Positions 1 through 9,406 are shown, counted from the first letter of the stretch. The stretch is 57,526 nt of DNA from an uncultured SAR86 cluster bacterium (GCA_902610905.1 CACLXS010000005.1:1-57526); one strand, 5' to 3'. Numbers and translations: made by a program. Notes: generated by a model from the sequence alone, not told the origin.

Positions 1-1068
1 TCTACCAACAGTTTTACCATTAACAGGATCAATAATATGTATGTAACCCTCAAAATCACCGACTATAATAAAACCAGAATTGCTTATAGGGTTAGAAAGA
101 TTTCTATTTAAGTAACTGTCAGAAATCCATGACTCCTCAAGTGTTTTAGCAAAAAAAGTTTTAAAGTTTGATTTGGATTCAACAAGAACTATTAAACCTT
201 TAATTAAGAGTGGAGAATAAAAAGATGAGGATTGTGACTGCCATACTGATCTTTTCTGTGAAATATCAAAAATATTTAGGTTACCTTGATAATTAGTTGT
301 ATAAACATACCCGCCTTCAATTAATGGCGAAGAATCAGAATCAATTATATTTTCAAGCTCCGAGGACCCGCTTACATACGATATTGCACCATCCCATAAT
401 GGAAATCCGGTATCCAAATCAAAAACACCCATCCTGCCGTTATCAAATGTTGTGTAGACCTGATTTGCATCTATAACTGGACTACTACTTCCTCTTATAG
501 TAAGTGCAGGCAGTTTAGACCTATATGACCATGAAATAACTCCGTTATTTTTATCTAATGCGATTAATTCACCAGAATCTGTTTTTACAACTACGAATTT
601 TGGGCTAATTGCAGCTGATGACAAAACCTGAGCTTTAACATTAGTTTTCCATAATTCTTCACCATTTTCTTGATCGAGTGAAATTACATTTCCAGAGATA
701 TCTGATACAACTAAAATATCAAAACCTGCTGATATTCCAGCAGATAATTCACCGTAATTCTTTTCCCAATTAGTTTTTCCATTTGAAGAATTCAAGGATT
801 TAATATTTCCATTAGAGTCCGAAAAATAAACCAATTGTGAGCTAAAAGAAGGAAGAAAATTACCAAGCGTGTTCTCTCCCTCAAATGACTCATTCCATCT
901 AATATTAATATTTTGTGAGGTTGAAACTTTATTTAGAGCTTTAGGCTCATCTATGTCTGCTTCATCGTCACCCCAAAATTTTAATGATGACAATGAAGAG
1001 CATGCCGAAAAAAATATCAGCATAGTAAAAATACTTAAAAGTTTAGTAAAAGAATGGTCTATTTTCAT
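1..1068 (-). CDS. bamB: Outer membrane assembly lipoprotein BamB (3' end cut by window edge)
   Basis: Translating the minus strand from the ATG at 1068 gives an open frame of 356 codons that runs off the left edge. The N-terminus has a lipoprotein signal with lipobox F-S-A-C (Cys23). The body is a chain of beta-propeller repeats of PQQ type (blocks such as DxNGxxxxLD..G...W). A stretch reading RGSSSP, DNGRMGVFDL, GSSELENIIDSDSSP matches BamB at the same spacing. BamB scaffolds BamA in the periplasm during beta-barrel insertion. The family is about 390 residues, so some 30-40 C-terminal residues lie outside. It follows yfgM after 10 nt, the usual order yfgM-bamB-(der). Confidence 0.93.
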   Translation of the reverse strand, partial: MKIDHSFTKLLSIFTMLIFFSACSSLSSLKFWGDDEADIDEPKALNKVSTSQNINIRWNESFEGENTLGNFLPSFSSQLVYFSDSNGNIKSLNSSNGKTNWEKNYGELSAGISAGFDILVVSDISGNVISLDQENGEELWKTNVKAQVLSSAAISPKFVVVKTDSGELIALDKNNGVISWSYRSKLPALTIRGSSSPVIDANQVYTTFDNGRMGVFDLDTGFPLWDGAISYVSGSSELENIIDSDSSPLIEGGYVYTTNYQGNLNIFDISQKRSVWQSQSSSFYSPLLIKGLIVLVESKSNFKTFFAKTLEESWISDSYLNRNLSNPISNSGFIIVGDFEGYIHIIDPVNGKTVGR

Positions 1069-1078
1069 TTTTCTTTTA

Positions 1079-1720
1079 TTAAATTGCTAAATTTGAAATT
1101 TTCATAGAAACAATGGATATAGATGCTTCGTTAGAATATTTTTGCTTAGCTAAATCATATTGCTCAATTGCTAAATCTTTTTTATCTTGTTTGCTTAAAA
1201 TATCGCCAATAAGCTCATGTATTAAAGCGTCTGTTGATGTTGTATAAATATCAAGAACGCCTAGGGCTTTATCAAATTCTTCCTTGGCATATAAAATCCT
1301 AGCTAAGTTAATTCTAGCTATTTTATTAAATAGTTTATTTCCACCAAACCCATCGCTCATTTCTTTTAATTGATTAAATTTTTCGTAAGAATTATCTAAA
1401 TTACCAACTTTGGCTTCAAGTGTAGCCTTGTTTAGTATTGCAATCATTGAATATCCTGAAGATGGAAATGAATCTGTTAGTTCCTGAAAAAATTCATTAG
1501 ATGCATTTTTTCCTTCCTCAGTATCTATTTCTTGCGCAATCCACTTATTATATATTTCAGCAGCTTGTTCATTGTTTTTCTTCTCTAACTGTAAGTTGAC
1601 AATATATGCTGTTATCAAGAAAGCTAATAAAATAAATATAGCTATGATTAATTTTTGATATTTAACGTAAAAATTTCGTAACTTTGTGACTGCTGTATTA
1701 TTTTCAAAAACTTCGTTCAT
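1079..1720 (-). CDS. yfgM: YfgM-like ancillary SecYEG translocon subunit, TPR protein
   Basis: This 213-residue protein has a cytoplasmic N-terminus of about 23 residues, one membrane helix (about 24-43), then a periplasmic helical region with tetratricopeptide-like repeats. That is the layout of the YfgM/Tetratricopeptide_9 family, which binds SecYEG and PpiD and hands exported proteins to periplasmic chaperones. The sequence is divergent, and assignment rests on architecture plus its place between hisS and bamB, which is conserved in gammaproteobacteria. An AGGAAA Shine-Dalgarno lies about 6 nt before the ATG. It is 14 nt downstream of hisS and is probably in the same transcript. Confidence 0.82.
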   Translation of the reverse strand: MNEVFENNTAVTKLRNFYVKYQKLIIAIFILLAFLITAYIVNLQLEKKNNEQAAEIYNKWIAQEIDTEEGKNASNEFFQELTDSFPSSGYSMIAILNKATLEAKVGNLDNSYEKFNQLKEMSDGFGGNKLFNKIARINLARILYAKEEFDKALGVLDIYTTSTDALIHELIGDILSKQDKKDLAIEQYDLAKQKYSNEASISIVSMKISNLAI

Positions 1721-1734
1721 AGTATTTCCTGTAA

Positions 1735-2997
1735 TTATAATGCTTTATAAAAACTGTATAGATCATCAATTGAGACAGCCTGCTGCTCTTTAAGTTCATC
1801 TTTTAGTGGCTTAATAACTACTGATTTATTTTTTAACTCTTCTTCACCAAGAATAATAGCAAAATCTGCATTGTTTTTATTTGCTTTTCTCATCTTAGAT
1901 TTCAAACTACCTTCAGATAAACTTATATCAAGAACAACATCTTTATTTAAAGATCTTAGATGGTGCGCTATTTTATATGCTTTTGGCTCTAAATTGCTAG
2001 CCGCGATAATAAAAGAAACCAATTTTCTGTTTTGTTTTGTTGGGTTTACAATATTTGCCAACCTTTCAAGCCCAATAGCCATTCCAATTGAAGGCATGTC
2101 CTTTCCTCCCAATTGAGTGGAAAGTTGGTCATATCTACCGCCACCTAAAAATGAATCTTGTGCACCCAGCTCTGATGATATGGCTTCAAATACAAAACCA
2201 GAATAATAATCTAAACCTCTAACCAAATTGAAATCGATTTCAATTTTACATAAATCTGAGAACTCATTCTTGATTGAATTCAACATCTGAATTGAGGCCT
2301 TATCAATAAACTCTTTTATAGAAGGTGCATTCTTTAGAATTGTTTGAGTTTCAGAATTTTTTGAATCAAGTACTCTTAATGGATTTTTTTGAAGTCTTTC
2401 TATATCTTTTTCATTTAGATCTTTTTTATATGGCTCCAAAAAATCAACAAGAGCTTTGCAAAATGATGCTTTGTTTTGTCTTGTGCCTAAATGATTAATT
2501 TTTATACAACAATTCTTTAGTTTAAATTTATTAATAATCGAACATACAACTGAGACCATTTCATACTCTGGCAAGCCCTCTGGTATACCAAGTATTTCAA
2601 TGCCGGCTTGAGTAAATTGTCTATATCTTCCCTTTTGTGGTCTTTCATAGCGCCACATAGGACCCATGTACCATAATTTATGGTTTTCTTGATCTAATTT
2701 TTTTTCAACTATAGATCTAATAACGCTTGCAGTTCCTTCAGGTCTCATTGCAATAGTTTTATCATTTCTATCATTGAAAGAATAAATTTCTTTATTCACA
2801 ATGTCCGAAGAGTCACCAACACTTCTTTTATATAAGCTTGCATCCTCGAGAATAGGGGTGCGTATTTCTTGGAACTTATAATTTAAAAATATATCTTTAA
2901 CCACTCTTTCTACTTCAAACAATCTAGAAGACGTGTTGGTCATATCGCCATCATCATATAGATCTAGCATGCCTGTTAATGATTGAATTTTATCCAA
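1735..2997 (-). CDS. hisS: Histidyl-tRNA synthetase
   Basis: Class II synthetase charging tRNA-His. Visible motifs are motif 2 (RPQKGRYRQFTQAGIE), the histidine-specific LVRGLDYYSGFVFE and GGGRYD segments, motif 3 (GMAIGLERL) and a C-terminal anticodon-binding domain. An in-frame TTG at 3012 is possible, but a second TTG at 2997 was chosen. It has AGAGGA a few nt upstream, follows the ispG stop after 1 nt, and gives MDKIQSLTGM, which aligns with the family N-terminus (MAKNIQAIRGM in E. coli). The product is 420 residues, normal for the family. No ATG start is available, so expression is probably coupled to ispG. Confidence 0.96.
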   Translation of the reverse strand: MDKIQSLTGMLDLYDDGDMTNTSSRLFEVERVVKDIFLNYKFQEIRTPILEDASLYKRSVGDSSDIVNKEIYSFNDRNDKTIAMRPEGTASVIRSIVEKKLDQENHKLWYMGPMWRYERPQKGRYRQFTQAGIEILGIPEGLPEYEMVSVVCSIINKFKLKNCCIKINHLGTRQNKASFCKALVDFLEPYKKDLNEKDIERLQKNPLRVLDSKNSETQTILKNAPSIKEFIDKASIQMLNSIKNEFSDLCKIEIDFNLVRGLDYYSGFVFEAISSELGAQDSFLGGGRYDQLSTQLGGKDMPSIGMAIGLERLANIVNPTKQNRKLVSFIIAASNLEPKAYKIAHHLRSLNKDVVLDISLSEGSLKSKMRKANKNNADFAIILGEEELKNKSVVIKPLKDELKEQQAVSIDDLYSFYKAL

Positions 2998-2998
2998 T

Positions 2999-4099
2999 TT
3001 ATCCTCTCGCAATAATATCTTTTGAGTTTCTCAATGATAGTTTTTCTCTAACTTTTTCTTCTATTTCTTTTACTAAATTTTCACTGCTAATTTTTTTATT
3101 AGGCATTCCATCAACATAAAGTAAATTTTTTGGACTTGCTCCTGTTAAACCAATTTCTGCTGCCTTGCTTTCTCCTGGGCCATTTACATAACATCCAATA
3201 ATTGCAACTTCTATATCATCAGATATGTCCTCTAGTCTGTCTTCTAAGTCATTGACTACTTCAATTACATTAAAGTTTTGTCTAGAGCAGCTAGGACAAG
3301 CAATAATTTTTACTCCCCTACTTCTTATATTAAGACTTTTCAAGATATCCCAACCAACTTTAATCTCATCAACTGGATTGGAAGCTAGTGATATTCTAAT
3401 AGTGTCACCTATACCTTCAGACAAAAGCATTCCAACCCCAATTGAGGATTTTACTGTACCGGCACGAAAACTACCTGCTTCAGTTATGCCCAAATGAAGA
3501 GGCTGATTAATCAAATTAGATATTTTTCTATACGCATCAACAGTCATCTCAATATTAGAAGCTTTAAGACTCATTTTGTAATTATCAAAGTTAAATCTAT
3601 CTAATATGTCTACATGTCTTAGAGCTGATTCAACAAGTGCATCAGCATTGGGTTCACCATATTTTTTTTGTAGATCTTTTTCAAGCGAGCCAGCATTAAC
3701 ACCTACCCTTATTGGAACATCGTTATCTAATGCAGCACAAATAACTTCTTTAATTTTTGATTCTTTGCCAATATTACCAGGGTTTATTCTTAAACAATCT
3801 GCAGTATCAGCAACTTCAATAGCAATCTTATAATCAAAATGAATATCAGCAACCAAAGGAATAGTTACAATACTTTTGATTTCTTTAAATGCTTTGGCTT
3901 CATCAAAACCAGGAACAGATACTCTGACTATGTCAGCACCTGCTGCTTGTAATTCATTAATTTGATTAACAGTAGCTAGAACATCTGAAGTATTGGTGTT
4001 GGTCATAGATTGTATTGCAATTGGGTTGCCTCCACCAACCAGCACACCCCCTACATTAACAACAGAGGTTTCTTTTCTTTTAATCCAATTACTCATCAT
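2999..4099 (-). CDS. ispG: 4-hydroxy-3-methylbut-2-enyl diphosphate synthase (GcpE/IspG)
   Basis: Penultimate enzyme of the MEP isoprenoid pathway, converting MEcPP to HMBPP with a [4Fe-4S] cluster and flavodoxin or ferredoxin electrons. Cluster ligands are Cys268 and Cys271 ([10 protein letters not shown]) and Cys303 ([10 protein letters not shown]), with the conserved Glu of GPGES completing the ligand set. Length is 366 residues, as in other bacterial single-domain IspG. Two adjacent ATGs occur (4099 and 4096) and the first overlaps the end of rodZ by 11 nt. The order rodZ-ispG-hisS is the standard gammaproteobacterial one. Cluster supply would come from the isc genes 3 kb away. Confidence 0.97.
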   Translation of the reverse strand: MMSNWIKRKETSVVNVGGVLVGGGNPIAIQSMTNTNTSDVLATVNQINELQAAGADIVRVSVPGFDEAKAFKEIKSIVTIPLVADIHFDYKIAIEVADTADCLRINPGNIGKESKIKEVICAALDNDVPIRVGVNAGSLEKDLQKKYGEPNADALVESALRHVDILDRFNFDNYKMSLKASNIEMTVDAYRKISNLINQPLHLGITEAGSFRAGTVKSSIGVGMLLSEGIGDTIRISLASNPVDEIKVGWDILKSLNIRSRGVKIIACPSCSRQNFNVIEVVNDLEDRLEDISDDIEVAIIGCYVNGPGESKAAEIGLTGASPKNLLYVDGMPNKKISSENLVKEIEEKVREKLSLRNSKDIIARG

Positions 4100-4853
4100 T
4101 AAACATAATAGTACTTACGTTAAGTCTATTAGCATTAGTAATAAAATCAATGTTATTGCCATTATATGAAGCTTCTATAGCTTCTGCATTGCCAACAACA
4201 ATTTTAAAAGGTCTTTCGATCTCAACCTCAAAGCTATCTCCATATTTGAATAACTTATTAATTATCAACTCATCATATGAATATATTTCAATCCAACATT
4301 CATCAAAGAAGCTAAAAATGAGTTTATTTGATGAATTAATTATAGGTTTCTCCTCTATTAAATTTACAGGGGTTTCTATTGAATTATTAAAATTAAGAGC
4401 TTCGCCAATTTTATTTAATTCTTTATTTGTTAATGTTTCTTTTACTAGAGATGAATCGTTATTCTTAGTTTCTGAAGACAAACTAACTTTTATTATATAG
4501 ACCGACAGAACAATCATAAAAACTATAACTCCTGCTCTAATGATTGGTATGAATGATGGATTAATTTTAGCAATAGATTTTTTGATGATTTCATCTTGTC
4601 TATTATTATTTTGATATATTGGAGGAAACTCACATTCAATTGATAAAAAATCTTGGTATTTGATAAAATATGCTTTAGCAAAGCCTTCGCTTGGGAAGAT
4701 AGAATAGTCACCAGACTCTATTGCATTAATGTATCTAATATTCATAAATGCGGAGTTCGAGACTTCAACTTTACTTAAGCCAAGCTCTTTTCGTGCTACC
4801 TTAAAAACCTTACCAACTTTTGCTGAACCGGCTGACTTCAAATTTTCTGTCAT
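4089..4853 (-). CDS. rodZ: RodZ-like cytoskeletal/helix-turn-helix membrane protein
   Basis: The 254-residue protein has an N-terminal Xre-type helix-turn-helix (about 14-75, with [21 protein letters not shown] and [10 protein letters not shown]), a membrane helix (about 104-123) and a periplasmic C-terminal beta domain of DUF4115 type (about 165-250, with [17 protein letters not shown] and a [16 protein letters not shown] segment). This is RodZ, which links MreB to the elongation complex and sets cell shape. It is shorter than the E. coli protein (337 residues), mainly because the linker after the membrane helix is short. It overlaps rlmN by 4 nt (ATGA) and ispG by 11 nt. The pilF/pilW gene often found between rlmN and rodZ is absent. 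Confidence 0.9.
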   Translation of the reverse strand: MTENLKSAGSAKVGKVFKVARKELGLSKVEVSNSAFMNIRYINAIESGDYSIFPSEGFAKAYFIKYQDFLSIECEFPPIYQNNNRQDEIIKKSIAKINPSFIPIIRAGVIVFMIVLSVYIIKVSLSSETKNNDSSLVKETLTNKELNKIGEALNFNNSIETPVNLIEEKPIINSSNKLIFSFFDECWIEIYSYDELIINKLFKYGDSFEVEIERPFKIVVGNAEAIEASYNGNNIDFITNANRLNVSTIMFNDE

Positions 4854-5935
4854 GATATGAGTTTATGAGATATGAGTTTCTTACCTTTAATCGATTTATT
4901 TAATTTGCCAACAAGCTGACCACAAGCCCCATCAATTGCGTCTCCTCTTGTAACTCTTAATGTTGTTATAAAACCTTTATCCATAAGAATTTTCTTAAAA
5001 TTTTCAATGGTCTTTGTTTTGGAGCGCATATAGTTTGAGCCCTCAAAAGGATTGAAAGGTATTAAATTAATTTTACACGATATATTTGATAATAGTTTTG
5101 CTAGTTTTCTTGCCAATTCTTCCGAATCATTAATGCCATCAATCAAAATATATTCTATGGTAATACTTCTTTTACCATCATAGTTTTTTAAGTAATTGTT
5201 GCATGAATTGATTAGATTACTTATTGGGTATTTTTTATTTATTGGAACTATTTCATCTCTCAATTCATTTGTTGGCGCATGAAGGGATATTGCTAAAGAG
5301 ACGTCTATTTCATTACATAGTTTATCTATTTGAGGTGTTATACCCGAAGTGCTTATAGTTATTCTTTTTCTTGAAAGTCCATATGCAAGCTGTTCCTTCA
5401 TTATCTTTGCTGATTCAATAACGGGTTCAAAATTTAACAGCGGTTCTCCCATACCCATAAATACTACATTAGTAATTGGAGGTTCATCATCTTGATAAAA
5501 ATTAGCAAGCCATAATTGGCCAATAATTTCATCAGGGGTAAGATTTGTTTCAAATCCTTGTGCTCCTGTGGCACAAAAAGTGCATTGAAGAGCACAGCCT
5601 GCCTGTGATGATATACAGAGAGTCATTCTTTTCTTTTCTGGTATTCTTACCATTTCAATCATAGATCCTGATTCAAGTTTTACTAAATACTTAATTGTCC
5701 CCTCGGGAGATTTGTAAACCTTTTCAACCATTGGTGTTCTAAGACAAGCTATTAATTCAAGCTTCTCTCTAAGAATTTTATTGAAGTCAGTCATCTGACT
5801 AAAATCAAGGATACCTTTCTGATGAACCCATTTAATTAATTGTTTAGCCCTGAATTTAGGCTCACCAATATCATTAAAAAAAGCCTCTAGGGATTCAAGA
5901 GAATACCCTAGAAGATTTATTTTTTTATCAGACAA
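4850..5935 (-). CDS. rlmN: Dual-specificity 23S rRNA/tRNA adenine C2-methyltransferase RlmN
   Basis: Radical-SAM enzyme methylating A2503 of 23S rRNA and A37 of some tRNAs. The radical-SAM motif CxxxCxxC is Cys114, Cys118, Cys121 (GCALQCTFCATG). Two further cysteines known to be essential in the family are visible: Cys107 (TLCISS) and Cys338 (DGACGQL). GMGEPL is also present. The start is TTG at 5935, 3 nt after the ndk stop; no nearby ATG exists, and the first residues (KINLLGYSLESLEAFF) align with the E. coli N-terminal region. Length (361) is normal. It sits between ndk and rodZ as in other gammaproteobacteria. Confidence 0.96.
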   Translation of the reverse strand: MSDKKINLLGYSLESLEAFFNDIGEPKFRAKQLIKWVHQKGILDFSQMTDFNKILREKLELIACLRTPMVEKVYKSPEGTIKYLVKLESGSMIEMVRIPEKKRMTLCISSQAGCALQCTFCATGAQGFETNLTPDEIIGQLWLANFYQDDEPPITNVVFMGMGEPLLNFEPVIESAKIMKEQLAYGLSRKRITISTSGITPQIDKLCNEIDVSLAISLHAPTNELRDEIVPINKKYPISNLINSCNNYLKNYDGKRSITIEYILIDGINDSEELARKLAKLLSNISCKINLIPFNPFEGSNYMRSKTKTIENFKKILMDKGFITTLRVTRGDAIDGACGQLVGKLNKSIKGKKLISHKLIS

Positions 5936-5938
5936 AAT

Positions 5939-6364
5939 CTATTTAGATACTATTTCTTCTTCGTTGAAAAAATAATTTATTTCCCTTACAGCGCTTTTTT
6001 CAGAATCAGATCCGTGAACAGCATTAGCATCTATGCTATTTGCAAAATCTGCTCTTATTGTTCCAGGATCGGCTTCTTGTGGGTTAGTGTTGCCCATAAG
6101 TTCTCTATTTTTTTGAATTGCTCCCTCGCCTTCAAGCACCTGAACAAAAACTGGACCAGATGTCATGAACTTTTTAAGATCATTGAAGAAAGGTCTGCCT
6201 TCATGTTCAGCATAAAATCCTGATGCCATTTCATCATCGAGCTGTATAAGTTTGCCAGCAACAATATAAAGACCATTATCCTCAAATCTGGAGATTATTT
6301 TGCCAATAATATTCTTTGATACTGCATCTGGTTTGATTATAGATAATGTGCGTTCTGTTGCCAT
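5939..6364 (-). CDS. ndk: Nucleoside diphosphate kinase
   Basis: Interconverts nucleoside di- and triphosphates through a phosphohistidine. The catalytic His is His117 in the NAVHGSDS signature, and the N-terminal [12 protein letters not shown] and RADF segments are conserved. The 141 residues are the family length. A good Shine-Dalgarno (AAGGAA) precedes the ATG. It follows iscX after 40 nt and precedes rlmN by 3 nt, so it may receive transcription from the isc promoter as well as from its own. Confidence 0.98.
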   Translation of the reverse strand: MATERTLSIIKPDAVSKNIIGKIISRFEDNGLYIVAGKLIQLDDEMASGFYAEHEGRPFFNDLKKFMTSGPVFVQVLEGEGAIQKNRELMGNTNPQEADPGTIRADFANSIDANAVHGSDSEKSAVREINYFFNEEEIVSK

Positions 6365-6404
6365 TTTGAATTCCTTATAAAAAATTTTAGGTATTATATG
6401 AAAG

Positions 6405-6608
6405 TTATTTAGATTCTTCTATCCATAACATCTGAATAGCTTCAAGAATTTTTTCGTTTGATTTGTTTGGATCTCCGATAAATCCATCTAGATTGCAAAT
6501 TTTATTATGCAGATCAGGAAAACTTATCCATTGAGGATCAATATCTGGAAATTTTTCTGAAAGCTCGATAGCGATATCATTTGTATGCAACCAATCTAAA
6601 CTATTCAT
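6405..6608 (-). CDS. iscX: IscX (YfhJ) Fe-S assembly accessory protein
   Basis: A 67-residue acidic protein with the IscX signature: [23 protein letters not shown] near the N-terminus, then F-P-D-L near the middle, and [11 protein letters not shown] at the C-terminus. IscX binds iron and the cysteine desulfurase IscS and modulates cluster assembly. Its ATG overlaps the fdx stop by one base (TAATG), so translation is coupled. It is the last gene of the isc operon, the usual position. Confidence 0.95.
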   Translation of the reverse strand: MNSLDWLHTNDIAIELSEKFPDIDPQWISFPDLHNKICNLDGFIGDPNKSNEKILEAIQMLWIEESK

Positions 6609-6946
6609 TAGTGATTCTCTGAAACCATATTAATATTGTATTTAGGTATTTCAATTTCAATATCTTCATCTTTAGGTATTGCCTGACAACTAAGTCTTGA
6701 TGTTTGCTCAAGTCCCCATGCTTTATCTAGAAGGTCTTCTTCAATTTCACTTGCTTCATCTAAACTATCAAAGCCTTTACGAACAATACAATGACAGGTT
6801 GTGCATGCTGCAGACATCTCACATGCATGCTCTATTTGTATACCATTTCTTAGAGCCGCCTCACATATAGTTTCATCAGGTTGATTTTCGAACAAAGCTC
6901 CTTCAGGACAAAGGTCTTCATGAGGTAAGATTTTTATCTTAGGCAT
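6608..6946 (-). CDS. fdx: ISC-type [2Fe-2S] ferredoxin
   Basis: 112-residue adrenodoxin-like ferredoxin. Cluster ligands are Cys42, Cys48, Cys51 and Cys87 (CEMSAACTTC and SCQAI), at the same residue numbers as E. coli Fdx. It delivers electrons during cluster assembly on IscU. The ORF begins 2 nt after the iscA stop. In the canonical operon hscB and hscA lie between iscA and fdx, and here that interval is 2 nt, so both chaperone genes are missing from the locus. Confidence 0.97.
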   Translation of the reverse strand: MPKIKILPHEDLCPEGALFENQPDETICEAALRNGIQIEHACEMSAACTTCHCIVRKGFDSLDEASEIEEDLLDKAWGLEQTSRLSCQAIPKDEDIEIEIPKYNINMVSENH

Positions 6947-6948
6947 TG

Positions 6949-7290
6949 CTATATGGTAAAGCTTTCACCACAACCACATACTGCTTTAGCATTTGGATTT
7001 ACAAATTTTATTCCTTGGTTAAGGCCATCTTTTTGATAATCAACTAGACTACCTTTTAAAAAGTCTAGACTGCTGTTATCAACAAAAATTTTGCATCCAT
7101 TTTTTTCGAAAATAACACCGTCATCATCAAAAGAGTCAACATAATCAAAAAAATATTCATAGCCTGAACATCCTGCTTTTTTAACTCCAATCTTAATTCC
7201 AGCACCTTTGCCACGATTTTCAAGGCTTGATAAAAAGTGGTCAATTGCAGAATCTGAAAAGTTTAAGTCTGTTGAGCTAAAAACTTTCAT
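6949..7290 (-). CDS. iscA: A-type Fe-S carrier protein IscA
   Basis: 113-residue HesB/IscA domain protein with the three invariant cysteines Cys41 (KKAGCSGY) and Cys105/Cys107 (CGCGESF near the C-terminus). It carries Fe-S clusters from IscU to apo-targets. It lies 6 nt after iscU and 2 nt before fdx. SufA and ErpA are close relatives, and the name IscA rests on the operon context. Confidence 0.93.
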   Translation of the reverse strand: MKVFSSTDLNFSDSAIDHFLSSLENRGKGAGIKIGVKKAGCSGYEYFFDYVDSFDDDGVIFEKNGCKIFVDNSSLDFLKGSLVDYQKDGLNQGIKFVNPNAKAVCGCGESFTI

Positions 7291-7296
7291 GGTTAT

Positions 7297-7701
7297 TTAT
7301 TGTTTTGATTCGTAATCTTCTATTGCTTGTTTTATTGAATCTTCAGCTAAAACGGAGCAATGTATTTTTATTGGAGGTAGTTCAAGGGCATCAACAATCT
7401 CTTTGTTTTTGATAGCTTTTGCTTCTTCTAAGGTTTTGCCAATAAGCATATCAACAAGTTCACTTGAAGATGCTATGGCAGAACCACATCCGTAAGTTTT
7501 AAATTTCACATCTTTTATTACATGCGTATTACCAGACGGCTCGCACTTTATTTGCAATTTCATAACATCTCCACAGGCTGGTGCTCCAACCATACCTGTT
7601 CCGACATTTTCTTCTTTTGGGTCAAATCTACCTACATTAAATGCCTTTGGATCATTTAAAGTATTTTCAAATTTGTCTACAACTTTTTTGCTATAAGCCA
7701 T
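7297..7701 (-). CDS. iscU: Fe-S cluster scaffold IscU
   Basis: Scaffold on which IscS sulfur and iron are built into [2Fe-2S] and [4Fe-4S] clusters. Ligand cysteines are Cys43 (GAPACGDVMK), Cys72 (YGCGSAIASSS) and Cys115 (KIHCSVLAED). The HscA-recognition peptide LPPVK of E. coli IscU is present as LPPIK (108-112). Its retention implies selection for HscA binding even though hscBA are not in this operon. The 134 residues include a few extra residues between the first two cysteines. A strong Shine-Dalgarno (GGAGG) precedes the ATG. Confidence 0.98.
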   Translation of the reverse strand: MAYSKKVVDKFENTLNDPKAFNVGRFDPKEENVGTGMVGAPACGDVMKLQIKCEPSGNTHVIKDVKFKTYGCGSAIASSSELVDMLIGKTLEEAKAIKNKEIVDALELPPIKIHCSVLAEDSIKQAIEDYESKQ

Positions 7702-7716
7702 TTCAAGCCTCCATTA

Positions 7717-8937
7717 TTAATGTGTATTCCAGGTTACAGTATCTAAATCAATTCCATCTAGATGCATTTCCCAAAGTGGAGAAAGTTCCCTTAATCTATC
7801 AACCACATTATTTAATATTGATAAAGTTTTATCTACATCACTTTGTTTTGTAAACCTGCCAAAAGAAAATCTTATTGAGCTGTGAGCTAATTCATCTTTT
7901 CTTCCAAGAGCTCTTAAGACATATGAAGGCTCTAGGCTTGCAGAAGTGCAAGCTGAGCCTGAGGATACCGCAATATCTTTAAGACCCATTATTAATGATT
8001 CTCCTTCAACAAAATTAAAGCTCATATTAAGTATATTTGGGACTTTATTCTTTAAGTCACCATTAATATAAACATGTTCAATTTTCATAGCTTCGTCTAA
8101 AAATTTTTCATGGTATTTTGCAATCATTTCATGATCTTTTGTCATTTCTAATTTAGCAATTCTAAATGCTTCTCCCATGCCAACAATTTGATGAGGGGCT
8201 AATGTTCCAGACCTCATGCCTCTTTCGTGGCCTCCACCATGAATTAATGCTTCGATTCTTACTCTTGGCTTTCTTCTTACAAACAAAGCACCAATGCCTT
8301 TTGGTCCATAAGTTTTATGAGCAGAAAATGACATCAAGTCTACAGGCAGTGTTGAAAGATCAATTTCTACTTTTCCAGTACTTTGAGCAGCATCAACATG
8401 GAAAAATACACCTGATTCTCTTGTAATTTCTCCAATTGATTGCAAATCGTTTAATGTTCCAAGCTCATTATTGATATGCATTAATGAAACTAATATTGTA
8501 GATTCTTTTATGGCCTCTTTTACCTGCCCAGGTTGAATAATACCGAATTCATTGGGCTCAAGATAAGTAACTTCAAAACCCTCTCGTTCTAATTGTCTAC
8601 ATGGATCTAAAACAGCTTTATGTTCTATTTTTGAAGTAATAATATGATTTCCCTTAGATTTATAAAATCTGGCAACACCTTTTACAGCAAGATTATCAGC
8701 CTCAGTAGCACCAGATGTCCATACAATTTCTCTTGGATCTGCGTTCACAAGGTTAGCTACATGTGATCTGGCCTCTTCAACAGCATCGTCAGCTTTCCAT
8801 CCGTATCGGTGAGAACGAGAAGCTGGGTTACCAAATTCACCATCAGGTGTAAGATACTCCATCATCTTTGATGCTACACGAGGATCAACAGGAGTAGTTG
8901 ATGCATAGTCTAAATATATGGTTGATTTTTCAGTCAT
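7717..8937 (-). CDS. iscS: Cysteine desulfurase IscS
   Basis: PLP-dependent enzyme that removes sulfur from cysteine as a persulfide for Fe-S and thio-nucleoside synthesis. Visible features are the PLP lysine in [10 protein letters not shown], the [15 protein letters not shown]-terminus, and the persulfide loop [10 protein letters not shown] with Cys330. The C-terminus ([19 protein letters not shown]) carries the IscU-binding tail typical of group I NifS-like enzymes. The 406 residues are the normal length. The ATG directly abuts the iscR stop (TAAATG, no gap). Confidence 0.98.
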   Translation of the reverse strand: MTEKSTIYLDYASTTPVDPRVASKMMEYLTPDGEFGNPASRSHRYGWKADDAVEEARSHVANLVNADPREIVWTSGATEADNLAVKGVARFYKSKGNHIITSKIEHKAVLDPCRQLEREGFEVTYLEPNEFGIIQPGQVKEAIKESTILVSLMHINNELGTLNDLQSIGEITRESGVFFHVDAAQSTGKVEIDLSTLPVDLMSFSAHKTYGPKGIGALFVRRKPRVRIEALIHGGGHERGMRSGTLAPHQIVGMGEAFRIAKLEMTKDHEMIAKYHEKFLDEAMKIEHVYINGDLKNKVPNILNMSFNFVEGESLIMGLKDIAVSSGSACTSASLEPSYVLRALGRKDELAHSSIRFSFGRFTKQSDVDKTLSILNNVVDRLRELSPLWEMHLDGIDLDTVTWNTH

Positions 8938-9372
8938 TTATACAATCTCTCTTAACTTTATATATGGGTCATTGTTGGTTTCTACAAGTCTATTAATTGT
9001 TATATTACTTAAGTAATTGTTTACCACGTCATTAAGCTCATGCCATAAGTTATGGGTATTGCATTTTTTTCCATCATTGCAGGTACTCATGCCACTACAA
9101 CTTGTTGCATCTAAGTCTTCTTCAACAGCATTCATGATATCTTTGATTGTAACTAATGCTGGATCCTTGGCATAATGATAACCACCATTACGACCTCTAG
9201 AACTAGCAACTATCCCGTAAAGCCTAAGCTTTCTGAAAATTTGCTCTAAATATGATATTTCAATATTTTGATTAGCAGAGATATCTGATAAAGAAACTGG
9301 ACCTTCTGAAGCCAAAAGATGAAGTTCTACTAATGCATTAACAGCGTACTTACTTTTTGTAGTTAATTTCAC
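8938..9372 (-). CDS. iscR: Rrf2-family [2Fe-2S] transcription regulator IscR (GTG start)
   Basis: 144-residue winged-helix repressor sensing Fe-S status. Cys92, Cys98, Cys104 and His107 match the cluster ligands of E. coli IscR residue for residue. The start is GTG at 9372, because (V/M)[13 protein letters not shown] aligns with the family N-terminus MRLTSKGRYAV. The nearby ATG at 9376 is out of frame, and upstream in-frame codons give no ATG, GTG or TTG. Six nt upstream of the GTG ends a TATAAT box, so the mRNA is predicted to start at or next to the start codon. A type-1 IscR operator covers the promoter, predicting autorepression by holo-IscR. Confidence 0.97.
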   Translation of the reverse strand: MKLTTKSKYAVNALVELHLLASEGPVSLSDISANQNIEISYLEQIFRKLRLYGIVASSRGRNGGYHYAKDPALVTIKDIMNAVEEDLDATSCSGMSTCNDGKKCNTHNLWHELNDVVNNYLSNITINRLVETNNDPYIKLREIV

Positions 9373-9378
9373 GCATGA

Positions 9379-9406
9379 ATTATAAATACTTGACTAATTT
9401 AGTCAA
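9379..9406 (-). promoter_or_regulatory. Predicted sigma70 promoter of the isc operon
   Basis: On the minus strand TTGACT (9406-9401) and TATAAT (9384-9379) are separated by 16 bp, a near-consensus sigma70 promoter. Counting 7 nt from the last -10 base places the start site at 9372, which is the G of the iscR GTG. No Shine-Dalgarno can fit, so iscR would be a leaderless message. The -35 element lies inside the IscR operator. Confidence 0.75.

Noticed and set aside
869-1090. Short plus-strand reading frame over the bamB start
   Set aside because: It lies opposite the bamB signal peptide and has no ribosome site or recognisable sequence.
4150-4500. Plus-strand reading frame opposite rodZ
   Set aside because: It is opposite the conserved RodZ C-terminal domain; composition mirrors the coding strand.
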